Shown piece by piece: positions 8,882-18,167 of a stretch of 64,000 nucleotides of DNA. The stretch is taken from the NCBI RefSeq assembly GCF_004337365.2, contig NZ_CP044016.1, forward strand, positions 3,038,001-3,102,000, read 5' to 3'. This stretch comes from Rhizosphaericola mali (GTDB lineage: Bacteria > Bacteroidota > Bacteroidia > Chitinophagales > Chitinophagaceae). The translations under genes and the position numbers were made by a program. Below the pieces are notes generated by a model. It was given only the letters and a program-made list of their open reading frames with translations. It was not told the DNA's origin and made no database searches. Position 1 is the first letter of the stretch. Every line of letters begins with the position of its first letter.

Positions 8882-10456
8882 CTAATTAATATCCCAGAAA
8901 ATCTTAGTATCTCTTGTATCCTTAGATTCAACACTTGAATAGTTAGTATTATAAAGTTTTTCAGTAGAAGGATATAGTAATCGCATTGGGGGTTGCGATG
9001 CGTTACTATTACTAGCTGTATAAAATGTCAATTTAGGATAACCCGTCCTTCTCACTTCTGCCCATGCTTGTCCGGCTTGCAGAATAAAGAAATGCTCCCA
9101 TTTTTGCTTATAAATTTTGATAAGTTTATTTGTTGCTGTTCCTGTTAATGCAATATCATCTTCCGCTAAATAACTTGCGATCGCAGTCTCAGTTGGTTCA
9201 GCATCCTTTGTGAAAGTTCTAGCATTAAATATTGCGCCATTTTGAATACTATAATAAAAATTAATAGAAGATCTAATTCCTGATTCATAAACACTTGTGG
9301 GATCTCCTAAATTCCATCTTTGATATGCTTCAGCTTTTAAAAATTCAGACTCTGAAGCTGTAAATAGCACACCAGGAACATTGTAGTTATACATAAACGT
9401 TGCAGAATCATATGTAGAATATTTACCTACACCTGTATTATAAACTCCAGAACCCGCTGCAATAGGCATTCCTTTATAAGTTCCACTATCTGTACCACTT
9501 GAGGTTTTGTTCCAATAAAAAGGTAATCTTGGATCATTATTAGCTGACATAAAACTATCAATCAAATAAGTAGGAGCAAATGAATATTGTCCACTATTAT
9601 CCGTAAATGCACTTAGTATATCACTATTAAATGTAGTTGGAGACATTGGAAGCACTGCATTATCATCATTAGATTCAATTAATGGATATGTAGATGGATC
9701 ATTTAACATCGTTGTTATACTTGTTTTCGCTGAACTTTCTGATACATTAGAAATACGCATCAATAATCTTAATCTTAATGAATTAGCATATTTCTGCCAT
9801 CCTGTCAAATCACCTGTATAAATCAAATCCTGTTTTTTCAAAGATGCAGTTGTTACCGTAGAAGGTGTATAGCTGCTTAAATAGGTATTGATATTATCTA
9901 ATGAATCTATAAAAGAATTGTAAAGTGTCGCTGCGTCATCAAACACTGCTTGATGAACTGTTCTATCTGAACTATTTAATGAATTAGCTTCTGAGAAAGG
10001 AATATCACCCCATAGATCAATCATTTGAGCGGCTTGATCATATAATACAATTTTGCCTAATTCTAAATAAACATATTGGGCACTTTTTTCTGCATCAGTT
10101 AATGCATTATAAAGGGTATTCATTTCGGTATATTCATTAATTATACCTGGACTAGCAGAATAAAAATCAGTCCAACGATCCTGACCATAATCTAGGCTAG
10201 GAATCCACATATTAGAGGCACTTTCTGCTGCAGTTACTTGAGAGAAGGCACCTGTAGCCGGTAAAATAAAAGTTCTAAAATCCCAATATGTAGGCTGTAT
10301 TCTTCTATTTAAAAGCATAGAACTAAATACTCTATCAATAGACCCATCTTCAACAGATTGTGGGTTAAGATAATCATTTTCCAAACTCTTCTTACAAGAA
10401 GATAGAGTTGAAATTAAAGAAATCAATATTACTAAATTATATATTATGCGCTTCAT
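8882..10456 (-). CDS. SusD-like outer-membrane nutrient-binding lipoprotein (SusD-like_2 type)
   Basis: 524 residues. The lipoprotein signal ends in STLSSC (Cys21), followed by KKSLENDYLNPQS, the usual SusD-like_2 start. The body is helical and rich in Trp, Tyr and Asn, without catalytic motifs. It shares general layout with the SusD at 3498-5102 but the sequences differ clearly, so the two pairs are not a recent duplication. It lies 24 bases downstream of its SusC. The divergent alpha-L-fucosidase across the promoter region suggests that fucose-bearing glycans are among the ligands (inference). Confidence 0.88.
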   Translation of the reverse strand: MKRIIYNLVILISLISTLSSCKKSLENDYLNPQSVEDGSIDRVFSSMLLNRRIQPTYWDFRTFILPATGAFSQVTAAESASNMWIPSLDYGQDRWTDFYSASPGIINEYTEMNTLYNALTDAEKSAQYVYLELGKIVLYDQAAQMIDLWGDIPFSEANSLNSSDRTVHQAVFDDAATLYNSFIDSLDNINTYLSSYTPSTVTTASLKKQDLIYTGDLTGWQKYANSLRLRLLMRISNVSESSAKTSITTMLNDPSTYPLIESNDDNAVLPMSPTTFNSDILSAFTDNSGQYSFAPTYLIDSFMSANNDPRLPFYWNKTSSGTDSGTYKGMPIAAGSGVYNTGVGKYSTYDSATFMYNYNVPGVLFTASESEFLKAEAYQRWNLGDPTSVYESGIRSSINFYYSIQNGAIFNARTFTKDAEPTETAIASYLAEDDIALTGTATNKLIKIYKQKWEHFFILQAGQAWAEVRRTGYPKLTFYTASNSNASQPPMRLLYPSTEKLYNTNYSSVESKDTRDTKIFWDIN

Positions 10457-10480
10457 GTTAAATGTTTTGTTTTTGAATAA

Positions 10481-13400
10481 TTAGAAGCTTGCTCTCAAAC
10501 TAATACCATAACTTCTAGTTGGAGCGGCCGCACCAATATCCACACCCTGACTCATCCAAGAAGAACCTACACCTGCCTCTGGATCAATACCGTGGGGCAA
10601 TGTTTTCCATATATAGAATAAATTACGTCCAATCAAAGCAAATTGTAAATTTTGAAAATGAATCTTTTGGGTAAACGTTTTCGGCAAATTGTAACTAAAT
10701 GTCAATTCTCTGAATTTAATATAACTATTCTTGAACACTGCATTTTCATATAAACCCGCAGTTTCCCAATTATAAGTATTAGAGTAATACTGTTCTGCTG
10801 AAATAACTTTAGTATTAGTAGCTCCTGATGAAGTTACACCCTTTAAAATTAAACCATCATGGTATGTACCATTATCATTTGCAACATTTGTGTATCCTGT
10901 AGTTGACGATTCAACATTATAAGCAATACCTCCATGTGCAGCATCTCTGTATTGAAGTGTACTTTTATACATACCTGCCCCCATTTGATAATAAGTAGGA
11001 ATAGAAATCATATTTCCTCCTAAACGATAATCTATTGTAAAATCTAATCCAAACCCTTTATACTTAAAGCTATTAGAAAATCCACCTACCATTTTAGGCA
11101 TAATATTACCTACTTTTTGATAATCACTTGTATTCACAGTATAATAACCATTATCATCTATAATAGCGTTACCATTACCATCTGTAGCTTTAGGATGAAC
11201 GTATATATTTCCCAATGCGTCATTTACTGAGGATCTAATGATGGCATAGCCTCCATCAAATGAATTGTTAATCAAATTTGTTTGACCATTAGGCAATGAG
11301 GTTAATTTATTTTTATTAATTGCAAAATTAAATCTAGTGGTCCACGAAAAGTTTCTTGTAGTTATCGCTGAATAATTTAATGCAGCTTCATATCCATAGT
11401 TGGCTAGATCGCCTGCATTAGCCAAATAAGCCAACGCACCAGAAGACGAAGGTACAGAGATTGTAAGAATCTGATTAGACACTTTGTTGGTATAAAAGCT
11501 TAAGTCAATGCCCAATTTATTATTTAGCACTCTTGTTTCCAAACCAAACTCAGCTTCTCTTTTCTTTTCAGATTTTATGTTATTATTTCCAAATGTAGAA
11601 CCAACCATATATTGATACAATACATTACTTGAATTATAATTTAACGTATTTTGAGTGTAAGCAACATTTGCCTGATAAATATTTGGATGATTACCCACTA
11701 ACCCATAAGAAGCTCTAATTTTAGCATAATTGAAAAATTTTGGCAATTTAACAGCATCTGACAATATAAAGCTTCCATTCACTGAAGGATAAAAATAGTT
11801 ATTAGCGTTACTTGGCAAAGTTGACGTAGCTTCATATCTTCCTGTTCCTTCTAAATAAATCAAACCTTTATAGTTTAAATCTATAGTTCCAAAACTAGCT
11901 ATATCTAACTGATTCCCATTATTAGTAGAACTTGTAACTGCGGACAATGAATTATTCAAGCTATACCAATCTTCTGTACCCAGACCTGTATTTGTTGTAC
12001 TATAAAGAGATTTGTATATCTGTTTGCGACCAGAAGCACCACCCATAATAGTAAAATCTAAGTCATTACCAATTTTATTATTATAAGTCAATGTACCATC
12101 GCCATAAAATATATTATAAGTATTTGTCGTAATAGCATATGTACCGGAATTACCTAAAGAATTGGGAATGGTATTAGCATCTTTTTCTTCACTATTAAAA
12201 CTGGTAAAATCACCACCTACTCTACCACGGAATCTCAAATGATCTGAAAAAGCAACATTTAATGTTACACTATTTATAAAACGATTTTGATGTTCATCAT
12301 AGCTATTACTATATGCATTCCAATAATAATCTAGTATGTTAGTTGCATTCGTTGCATATTTAAATACTTCACTCTCATCATATTGAGGATTTGTTGTATA
12401 CCCTACATATTTGTATCCATCAGAAGTTTTGTATAGATTTTTAAATGTGTTCATATCATCCATACGGCTGAAAAATCCACTATAAGAGCCAAAAATCTGA
12501 CCTAACATATATGGTCTATTATGCGTATAATTATTATTGAATGATGATACAACATCTAAACTCACTCTATCAGACAACTTCAAAGTTCCGTTAAAATTGA
12601 AGTTATTTTTATTCAATTTACTACCAGGCATAATCCCTTTGTAATCCATACGTGTATAGGAGAATCTATAACTACCTTTATCAGATGCATTAGATACTGC
12701 AATATTCGCATTAGAATTATATCCAGATTGAAAAAAATCCATATAGTTATTCTTATTCGCACTATACTTTCTAGTGGTTCCATCCCAATAAGTTACATCA
12801 CGACCATCGAATTTTGGACCGAATTGAGAATAAGTATTATAATAAGGATGTTGAGCACCCGTAGTATTGTTGGTAAAAAAACCTGTAGTTGGATCATAAG
12901 TTTCACCATCGATAGTTACATTGTTATTTAACATTGAAAATGCACTTTGACCAGGTCCATACTCATTTTGATAATCAGGACCATATGCAACTTTTTCGGT
13001 ATTTAATACTTCATTAAAGTCGACACCCAAGCCTCTTGAAGAGGAGCCTTTTTTTGTTGTAATAACAACTACACCATTCGCTGCTTCAGAGCCATATAAG
13101 GCAGATGCACTCGCCCCTTTCAAAATAGTCAAGCTAGCTATATCCTCCGGATTTATATCTAATACACCATTGCTCTGTACTCTAGGTTGACTCCAAAAAC
13201 CACCATTATTTGCATTAGTACCTAAATTTCCTTGAAGATCATTATACAAACGAATAGGCACACCATCAACCACATAAAGCGGTTGTGTATTTAAACCAAT
13301 TGAAGAAACTCCGCGAACTTGTACACTGACTGCACTAGAAGCACCTCCAGGAGCCTGTACTATTTTTACACCGGCCGCTTTACCATAAAGTGCAGATCCA

Positions 13401-13852
13401 ATATTTGTAGCTCCGCTTTCGGTCAAATCTTTAGCAGAAACAGTACTTACTGCATACCCCAAAGAACGTGCTTGTTTTTTAATACCAAAAGATGTAGTTA
13501 CAACTACCTCTTCAGCGGAATCTGATTTAGTTAACATTGTTACTTTTAAAAAATCACCACTAACAGCAACTTTTTGTTCTGCGTAACCAACAGAACTAAA
13601 TGTTAATGAACTTACAGTTGTACCAATTTTTACAGAAAAGCTACCTTTGGTATCAGTCATACCTAGCGCTTTACCATTTGTAACTCTTATAGAGACACCT
13701 TCAACAGGGGTTCCCTTTTCATCAGAAACCGAACCAGTTACTGTTTTAATTTGCTGGGCATAGCCACAGACCATCATGAACATGGCCATCAGCATTAATA
13801 GCCAACGACAGTTTTTGATCCACATAGTCAAAAAAATTAATTGTTTAGTCAA
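10481..13852 (-). CDS. SusC/RagA-family TonB-linked outer-membrane transporter
   Basis: 1123 residues. A signal peptide ends near VCGYAQQ; next come a carboxypeptidase-D-like domain (VTGSVSDEKGTPVEGVSI), a TonB-box region VVVTTSFGIKKQ, a plug with VQVRGVSSIGLNTQPLYVVDG and ANGVVVITTKKG, and a barrel ending in YGISLRASF. The annotated first Met gives an extra nine residues before MWIKNCRWLL; the second Met at 13825 gives a more usual signal peptide and may be the true start. It is the first gene of the susC-susD unit that ends at the strong terminator, and is divergent from GH29 across 149 bases. Confidence 0.92.
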   Translation of the reverse strand: MTKQLIFLTMWIKNCRWLLMLMAMFMMVCGYAQQIKTVTGSVSDEKGTPVEGVSIRVTNGKALGMTDTKGSFSVKIGTTVSSLTFSSVGYAEQKVAVSGDFLKVTMLTKSDSAEEVVVTTSFGIKKQARSLGYAVSTVSAKDLTESGATNIGSALYGKAAGVKIVQAPGGASSAVSVQVRGVSSIGLNTQPLYVVDGVPIRLYNDLQGNLGTNANNGGFWSQPRVQSNGVLDINPEDIASLTILKGASASALYGSEAANGVVVITTKKGSSSRGLGVDFNEVLNTEKVAYGPDYQNEYGPGQSAFSMLNNNVTIDGETYDPTTGFFTNNTTGAQHPYYNTYSQFGPKFDGRDVTYWDGTTRKYSANKNNYMDFFQSGYNSNANIAVSNASDKGSYRFSYTRMDYKGIMPGSKLNKNNFNFNGTLKLSDRVSLDVVSSFNNNYTHNRPYMLGQIFGSYSGFFSRMDDMNTFKNLYKTSDGYKYVGYTTNPQYDESEVFKYATNATNILDYYWNAYSNSYDEHQNRFINSVTLNVAFSDHLRFRGRVGGDFTSFNSEEKDANTIPNSLGNSGTYAITTNTYNIFYGDGTLTYNNKIGNDLDFTIMGGASGRKQIYKSLYSTTNTGLGTEDWYSLNNSLSAVTSSTNNGNQLDIASFGTIDLNYKGLIYLEGTGRYEATSTLPSNANNYFYPSVNGSFILSDAVKLPKFFNYAKIRASYGLVGNHPNIYQANVAYTQNTLNYNSSNVLYQYMVGSTFGNNNIKSEKKREAEFGLETRVLNNKLGIDLSFYTNKVSNQILTISVPSSSGALAYLANAGDLANYGYEAALNYSAITTRNFSWTTRFNFAINKNKLTSLPNGQTNLINNSFDGGYAIIRSSVNDALGNIYVHPKATDGNGNAIIDDNGYYTVNTSDYQKVGNIMPKMVGGFSNSFKYKGFGLDFTIDYRLGGNMISIPTYYQMGAGMYKSTLQYRDAAHGGIAYNVESSTTGYTNVANDNGTYHDGLILKGVTSSGATNTKVISAEQYYSNTYNWETAGLYENAVFKNSYIKFRELTFSYNLPKTFTQKIHFQNLQFALIGRNLFYIWKTLPHGIDPEAGVGSSWMSQGVDIGAAAPTRSYGISLRASF

Positions 13853-13963
13853 TAGACTTAAAAAGTGTTTAAATATTAGGCTAAATTAACAATACTTTCG
13901 ATATAAAAAACAATTTCTTAACACATTTAATAAATTAATTTAAAAAGTATTGACATTTACACA

Positions 13964-13971
13964 TAATTTTG
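13964..13971 (+). promoter_or_regulatory. -7 promoter element for the fucosidase gene
   Basis: TAATTTTG fits TAnnTTTG, 30 bases before the ATG at 14002. The intergenic stretch is shared with the divergent susC, for which no equally good box was seen. Confidence 0.4.
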
Positions 13972-14001
13972 ATAAAATGTTCACATCTAATTTAATACAA
14001 T

Positions 14002-15438
14002 ATGAAACTTAAACTATTGACTATCATTGCATTTTCATTAACAATTCATGCAAATGCACAACAACATAATACCAGTAAAGATTATACCCCTCCAACAGAT
14101 CCACTTGTACAAAAAAAATTAGTGCAATGGCAAACCGAAAAATTTGGATTACTTATGCATTGGGGAACTTATAGCGAGTGGGGAGTTGTAGAAAGTTGGA
14201 GTATTTGTCCTGAAGATGAAGGTTGGTGCGAAAGAAAAGGTCCTTATAAAGATAATTACTTCGAATATGTAAAAGCGTACGAAAATTTGCAAAAAACATT
14301 TAACCCAACTGAATTTAATCCTCAAAAATGGGCGGATGCTGCTAAAAATGCGGGAATGAAATATGTTGTTTTCACAACAAAACATCATGACGGCTTCAAT
14401 ATGTTTGATACTAAATATTCAGACTATAAAGTAACCGACCCCAAAGATCCATTCTCGGCCAATCCAAAAGCGAATATTGCCAAAGAAGTTTTTTCTGCAT
14501 TTAGAAATGATAATTTCATGATTGGCGCATATTACTCCAAACCGGATTGGCATAGTAATGATTACTGGTGGCGTTATTTTCCACCTTCCAGTCGCAATCC
14601 TTCCTACAATCCAAAGAAATATCCTGAAAAATGGGAAGCGTACAAACAATTTGTCTATAATCAAATTGGCGAGTTAACTTCAGATTATGGATCGATTGAT
14701 ATTTTGTGGCTTGACGGCGGCTGGGTACGTCCAAAATCAACAATAGATACAAGTGTAGATTGGCAAAAATCTATCCCTTATGACCAAGATATTGATATGC
14801 CAAAAATCGCAACTATGGCTAGAAAAAATCAGCCAGGACTTTTATTTGTGGATAGAACTGTAAGTGGTGAATATGAAAACTATGTAACTCCCGAACAATC
14901 TATCCCTGCGCATTATTTACCTTATCCATGGGAAAGTTGCATGACGCTTGGCAATAGTTGGTCTTATGTACCAAATGACACTTATAAATCAGCGAACAAA
15001 GTCATTCATATATTGACAGAAGTTGTCTCTAAAAATGGGAATTTACTTTTAAATATCGGACCAAGTCGAAAAGGTGATTGGGATCCTAATGCATATAGTC
15101 GCCTCAAAGAAATTGGTAAATGGTTAGATATAAATGGGAATGCAATATATAATAGTGTTGGTGACAGTACTATTGGAGCACAAGGAAAATTTGTATTTAC
15201 AAATAAGGCAAATACGGTATTTGCCATTTATCGCGCAGATGAAAATGAGAACAAATTACCCAATGAAATTTCTATCCAGAATCTAACTGGAAAGAAAATT
15301 AAATCCGTAAAACTTTTAGGTGCATCTTCTAAATTGAAATGGAAACAAGACGCTAATAGTTTACAAATAGCTATTTCAGATAAATTGAATCAAAATCTCC
15401 CATGTAAAGAAGCATGGAGTTTTGAAATTGATTATTAA
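14002..15438 (+). CDS. Exported alpha-L-fucosidase, glycoside hydrolase family 29
   Basis: 478 residues. The signal peptide is cleaved near HANA-QQ (residue 19). The catalytic TIM barrel shows FGLLMHWGTYSEWG (His53), FTTKHHDGFNMF (His128, His129) and IDILWLDGGW, where Asp238 is the expected nucleophile of GH29. A shorter C-terminal beta domain follows from about residue 380. The enzyme releases terminal alpha-L-fucose with retention, here in the periplasm or at the cell surface. It is divergent from a SusC/SusD pair, and a FucP-type permease lies 2.6 kb downstream, which fits a fucose-scavenging function. The acid/base residue of GH29 is poorly conserved and I did not assign it. Confidence 0.9.
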   Translation: MKLKLLTIIAFSLTIHANAQQHNTSKDYTPPTDPLVQKKLVQWQTEKFGLLMHWGTYSEWGVVESWSICPEDEGWCERKGPYKDNYFEYVKAYENLQKTFNPTEFNPQKWADAAKNAGMKYVVFTTKHHDGFNMFDTKYSDYKVTDPKDPFSANPKANIAKEVFSAFRNDNFMIGAYYSKPDWHSNDYWWRYFPPSSRNPSYNPKKYPEKWEAYKQFVYNQIGELTSDYGSIDILWLDGGWVRPKSTIDTSVDWQKSIPYDQDIDMPKIATMARKNQPGLLFVDRTVSGEYENYVTPEQSIPAHYLPYPWESCMTLGNSWSYVPNDTYKSANKVIHILTEVVSKNGNLLLNIGPSRKGDWDPNAYSRLKEIGKWLDINGNAIYNSVGDSTIGAQGKFVFTNKANTVFAIYRADENENKLPNEISIQNLTGKKIKSVKLLGASSKLKWKQDANSLQIAISDKLNQNLPCKEAWSFEIDY

Positions 15439-15455
15439 TTTATATTGATTACCAT

Positions 15456-15493
15456 ATAATAAAAGGCTTCCGAAATCGGAAGCCTTTTATTAT
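15456..15493 (+). terminator. Bidirectional intrinsic terminator between the fucosidase and usp genes
   Basis: 18-bp perfect arms (ATAATAAAAGGCTTCCGA and complement) surround a two-base centre, with A and T runs on both sides. It serves the convergent genes ending at 15438 and 15511. Confidence 0.85.
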
Positions 15494-15510
15494 TTTATAG
15501 TACGTTCTAA

Positions 15511-16344
15511 TTAATGAACTACCAAAATCGGCGTCTTACTATTAAATGCTAATTCTGTCGTACGACTTCCTTTGAACAATGTTTCAAAAAAACCTTTCTT
15601 TTTCGGAACAGCTATAATCAAATCAATATCATTTTCTTTGGAAAAATTATTGATTGCATCTACGAAATTATCTTCTTCCAATATATGAAATTCTGGATCA
15701 GTTGATTCAAATGATTCATGCAACATTTTATTAGCATCTTCTAAATCTTGATCAGACAATTCACGCGTCACATCGACATTTACCACAAACAATTTTGCAG
15801 TGGTTTCATTTAAGATGGTTTTAATAGGAGTAATTGGAATCGTACTTTTTATTTCTTTATAATCACAAGAAAGTGCAATATTCTTAATCGGTTGAAAATG
15901 ATAATTAGCGGGAACGATAATTACGGGAATGGTGCTATTTTTAGCCGTAGTGACCGCATTACTACCAATTACTTTTTCCACAAATTTACCAGAACCAGAC
16001 ACACTCATCACAACATAAGCAACATCATGTTTCTCACAGATATCTTCTACACCACTCGCTACTGGGCTATATTCAATTTCTTTAATTATTTGAATAGAGT
16101 CACCAGCTATTTTTTGTATTTTTTCAGCAAATGAATTTAGATTTTCATCACTAATTTCTCTTAGTTCTTCACCATTCATCAAATTAGCATTGCTGTACCC
16201 TGCATCAATCGTCACAGGCGCTTGCCATGCATGATAAATGATAATTTCAGAAATATTTATTTGCTTTGCTAAATTAATTGCGTAATCAGCTGCATGGTAA
16301 GCCAATTCCGTAAAATCGGTTGGTAGCAATATGGACTTTTTCAT
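15511..16344 (-). CDS. Universal stress protein with two tandem UspA domains
   Basis: 277 residues. The first domain starts with KKSILLPTDFTELAYHAADYA and ends near residue 145 with IPVIIVPANY. The second begins PIKNIALSCDYKE and closes with TPILVVH. The ATP-binding glycine signature is only partly kept (SVSGSGKFVEKVIGSNA in domain one; a KGSRTTELAFNSKTP version in domain two). Usp proteins are cytosolic stress and starvation proteins of loosely defined function. It is transcribed alone from its own promoter, convergent with the fucosidase gene. Confidence 0.88.
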   Translation of the reverse strand: MKKSILLPTDFTELAYHAADYAINLAKQINISEIIIYHAWQAPVTIDAGYSNANLMNGEELREISDENLNSFAEKIQKIAGDSIQIIKEIEYSPVASGVEDICEKHDVAYVVMSVSGSGKFVEKVIGSNAVTTAKNSTIPVIIVPANYHFQPIKNIALSCDYKEIKSTIPITPIKTILNETTAKLFVVNVDVTRELSDQDLEDANKMLHESFESTDPEFHILEEDNFVDAINNFSKENDIDLIIAVPKKKGFFETLFKGSRTTELAFNSKTPILVVH

Positions 16345-16391
16345 ATGAATAAATTATTAGGTGATAATTTAATTTGTTTCTTTTATCTTAA

Positions 16392-16399
16392 CAAATTTA
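16392..16399 (-). promoter_or_regulatory. -7 promoter element for the usp gene
   Basis: TAAATTTG on the minus strand fits TAnnTTTG; it lies 47 bases before the start at 16344. A weak TTG lies 16 bases further upstream. Confidence 0.4.
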
Positions 16400-16433
16400 C
16401 CGCATTTGAAGTTTGCAATAAATATAGAATTCG

Positions 16434-16982
16434 TTATTTTTTTCTAATTCTCGCATATATACGAATCGCAGCCATCAACACAATAAACAAAATAACAATT
16501 CCCAAAATCCCCCATACAAAGCTCAAACTACTTTTTACAGTAGCCAAAAAAACGATGGCAAATAATAAAATAGTTGCAATCTCATTCCAAATACGTAATT
16601 GCTGTCCTGTATAACGATAATCATTCGCCTGTTGTAATTTGTATATATAATGTAAACTCAGATGATAGCCATATAGTACAACGACAAAAAATAATTTGAT
16701 CCAAAGCCAATTAGCATCAGAGGTATGTATCAACATCGCATCCCAACTTCCCATAAACATGACCGTCGGACCTAATATCAATGTCAATACTGCTGATGGC
16801 CATGTAATACCTAACCAAAGCCTTTTTTGCATAGTTAAATATTGCTTTGATAGAATTTCCTTTTCCGGCGATTCTTTATCCTGTGCCTCACGATTATAAA
16901 TAAGTAATCTAGGGAAATAAAACAAACCTGCAAACCAGCAAACAACAAAAATGATATGTAATGCTTTGATATATAGATACAT
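16434..16982 (-). CDS. hemJ: Protoporphyrinogen IX oxidase HemJ
   Basis: 182 residues with about four hydrophobic segments. The start YIKALHIIFVVCWFAGLFYFPRL, with His9 near the membrane edge, is the HemJ (UPF0093) signature. HemJ is an inner-membrane heme-b protein that oxidises protoporphyrinogen IX to protoporphyrin IX, the step before ferrochelatase. It starts five bases after the hemH stop, so the two are cotranscribed and catalyse consecutive steps. No hemG or hemY gene is seen, so HemJ is probably the oxidase of this organism. The identity comes from motif and context together. Confidence 0.88.
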   Translation of the reverse strand: MYLYIKALHIIFVVCWFAGLFYFPRLLIYNREAQDKESPEKEILSKQYLTMQKRLWLGITWPSAVLTLILGPTVMFMGSWDAMLIHTSDANWLWIKLFFVVVLYGYHLSLHYIYKLQQANDYRYTGQQLRIWNEIATILLFAIVFLATVKSSLSFVWGILGIVILFIVLMAAIRIYARIRKK

Positions 16983-16987
16983 AAAGT

Positions 16988-18013
16988 CTAAATCGATTCT
17001 GCTGTTTCTTTAATTTGTACCATCGCTTGAATCCAATCTGGAGATACATTGAGACAAGGAATAGCCTCAAATGATTCACCACCCGCATGCATAAAGGATT
17101 CTCTACCCTGAATACCTATTTCTTCCAATGTCTCCAAACAATCACTTACAAAAGCAGGAGAAACAACCAATAATTTCTTCACGCCTTCCTTTGGAAGCGT
17201 TTCCAATCTTTCCGCCGTATATGGTTGTAACCAAGGATCCCGACCTAATCGAGACTGAAAAGTTTGTTCCCATTTACCCTCAGGAATTCCTAATTTTTCA
17301 ACTACTAATTTTGTTGTTTTACGTACTTGCGCGCGATAACATTTGAAAGTCAATGGGCACTCTCCAGAACAAATTGTATTGGCTGGTAATTCGGGATTAA
17401 ATTCCGCATGCCCTTTGTGAATATGCCTTTCCGGTACGCCGTGATAGCTAAATAATATTTTATCGTAATCTTGATTCAAATAAGGCTTAATAGTATTTGC
17501 AAGAGCATTGATATAAAATTCATTATCAAAATAAGCCGGAATATTTTTCAACTTGAAGGGATAATTGCCTTCTTTATATTTTTTTACCATATAATCCACC
17601 GCAGTTTCGTAACTACTCATCGCATAATGCGGATATAAGGGAAAAAGCGTTACTTCCTCGAGATCAGGATTATTTTTCAAAAGATTATTATAGGCTTCTT
17701 CGGGTGAGGGATGTCCATAACGCATCACAATTTCGATCGATTCTGGAACCATACCATCCAAAGCTGCTTTTAAATCTTTGGTCAAAGTGATCAATGGCGA
17801 ACCATCTTTTGTCCAAATAGAACGATAAGCCTCTGCTGATTTTGGAGCACGAAAGGGGGCTATAATGCAATTAACCAGCATAAATCTACCCAAATATGGC
17901 AAATCCAATACCTTTTCATCCATTAAAAATTCACGTAAATATTTCCTTACATCCGAAACTTTGGTTGAAGCTGGAGAGCCCAGATTCATCAATATCAATC
18001 CTTTCTTAGCCAT
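16988..18013 (-). CDS. hemH: Ferrochelatase
   Basis: 341 residues. Seen: GLILMNLGSP at the start, YPHYAMSSYETAV, the active-site ILFSYHGVPERH (His191 as the metal-inserting base), and PAFVSDCLETLEEIG with the partner Glu. The Cys-bearing CSGECPLTFKCYRAQ around residue 217 is common in Bacteroidota ferrochelatases. The enzyme inserts Fe2+ into protoporphyrin IX at the inner face of the membrane. It is the first gene of hemH-hemJ; its promoter lies only about 20 bases upstream, so the leader is very short. Confidence 0.95.
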   Translation of the reverse strand: MAKKGLILMNLGSPASTKVSDVRKYLREFLMDEKVLDLPYLGRFMLVNCIIAPFRAPKSAEAYRSIWTKDGSPLITLTKDLKAALDGMVPESIEIVMRYGHPSPEEAYNNLLKNNPDLEEVTLFPLYPHYAMSSYETAVDYMVKKYKEGNYPFKLKNIPAYFDNEFYINALANTIKPYLNQDYDKILFSYHGVPERHIHKGHAEFNPELPANTICSGECPLTFKCYRAQVRKTTKLVVEKLGIPEGKWEQTFQSRLGRDPWLQPYTAERLETLPKEGVKKLLVVSPAFVSDCLETLEEIGIQGRESFMHAGGESFEAIPCLNVSPDWIQAMVQIKETAESI

Positions 18014-18030
18014 AACACTTATTTGAATGG

Positions 18031-18038
18031 CAAAGATA
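18031..18038 (-). promoter_or_regulatory. -7 promoter element for hemH-hemJ
   Basis: TATCTTTG on the minus strand is an exact fit to TAnnTTTG, 17 bases before the hemH ATG. It lies inside the 5' extension of the divergent permease frame, which argues against the earliest start for that gene. Confidence 0.5.
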
Positions 18039-18167
18039 CGTTTAGTTTCCTTGTTGTCAGAGTTTATACTTTCTCAGCATGTAAGACTTGGGCAATTTTT
18101 ATTCAATCATTTCATAGAAAATTTCAATTTTAAGATTATGAGTATCTTGCAACCCTATAATTTTACA

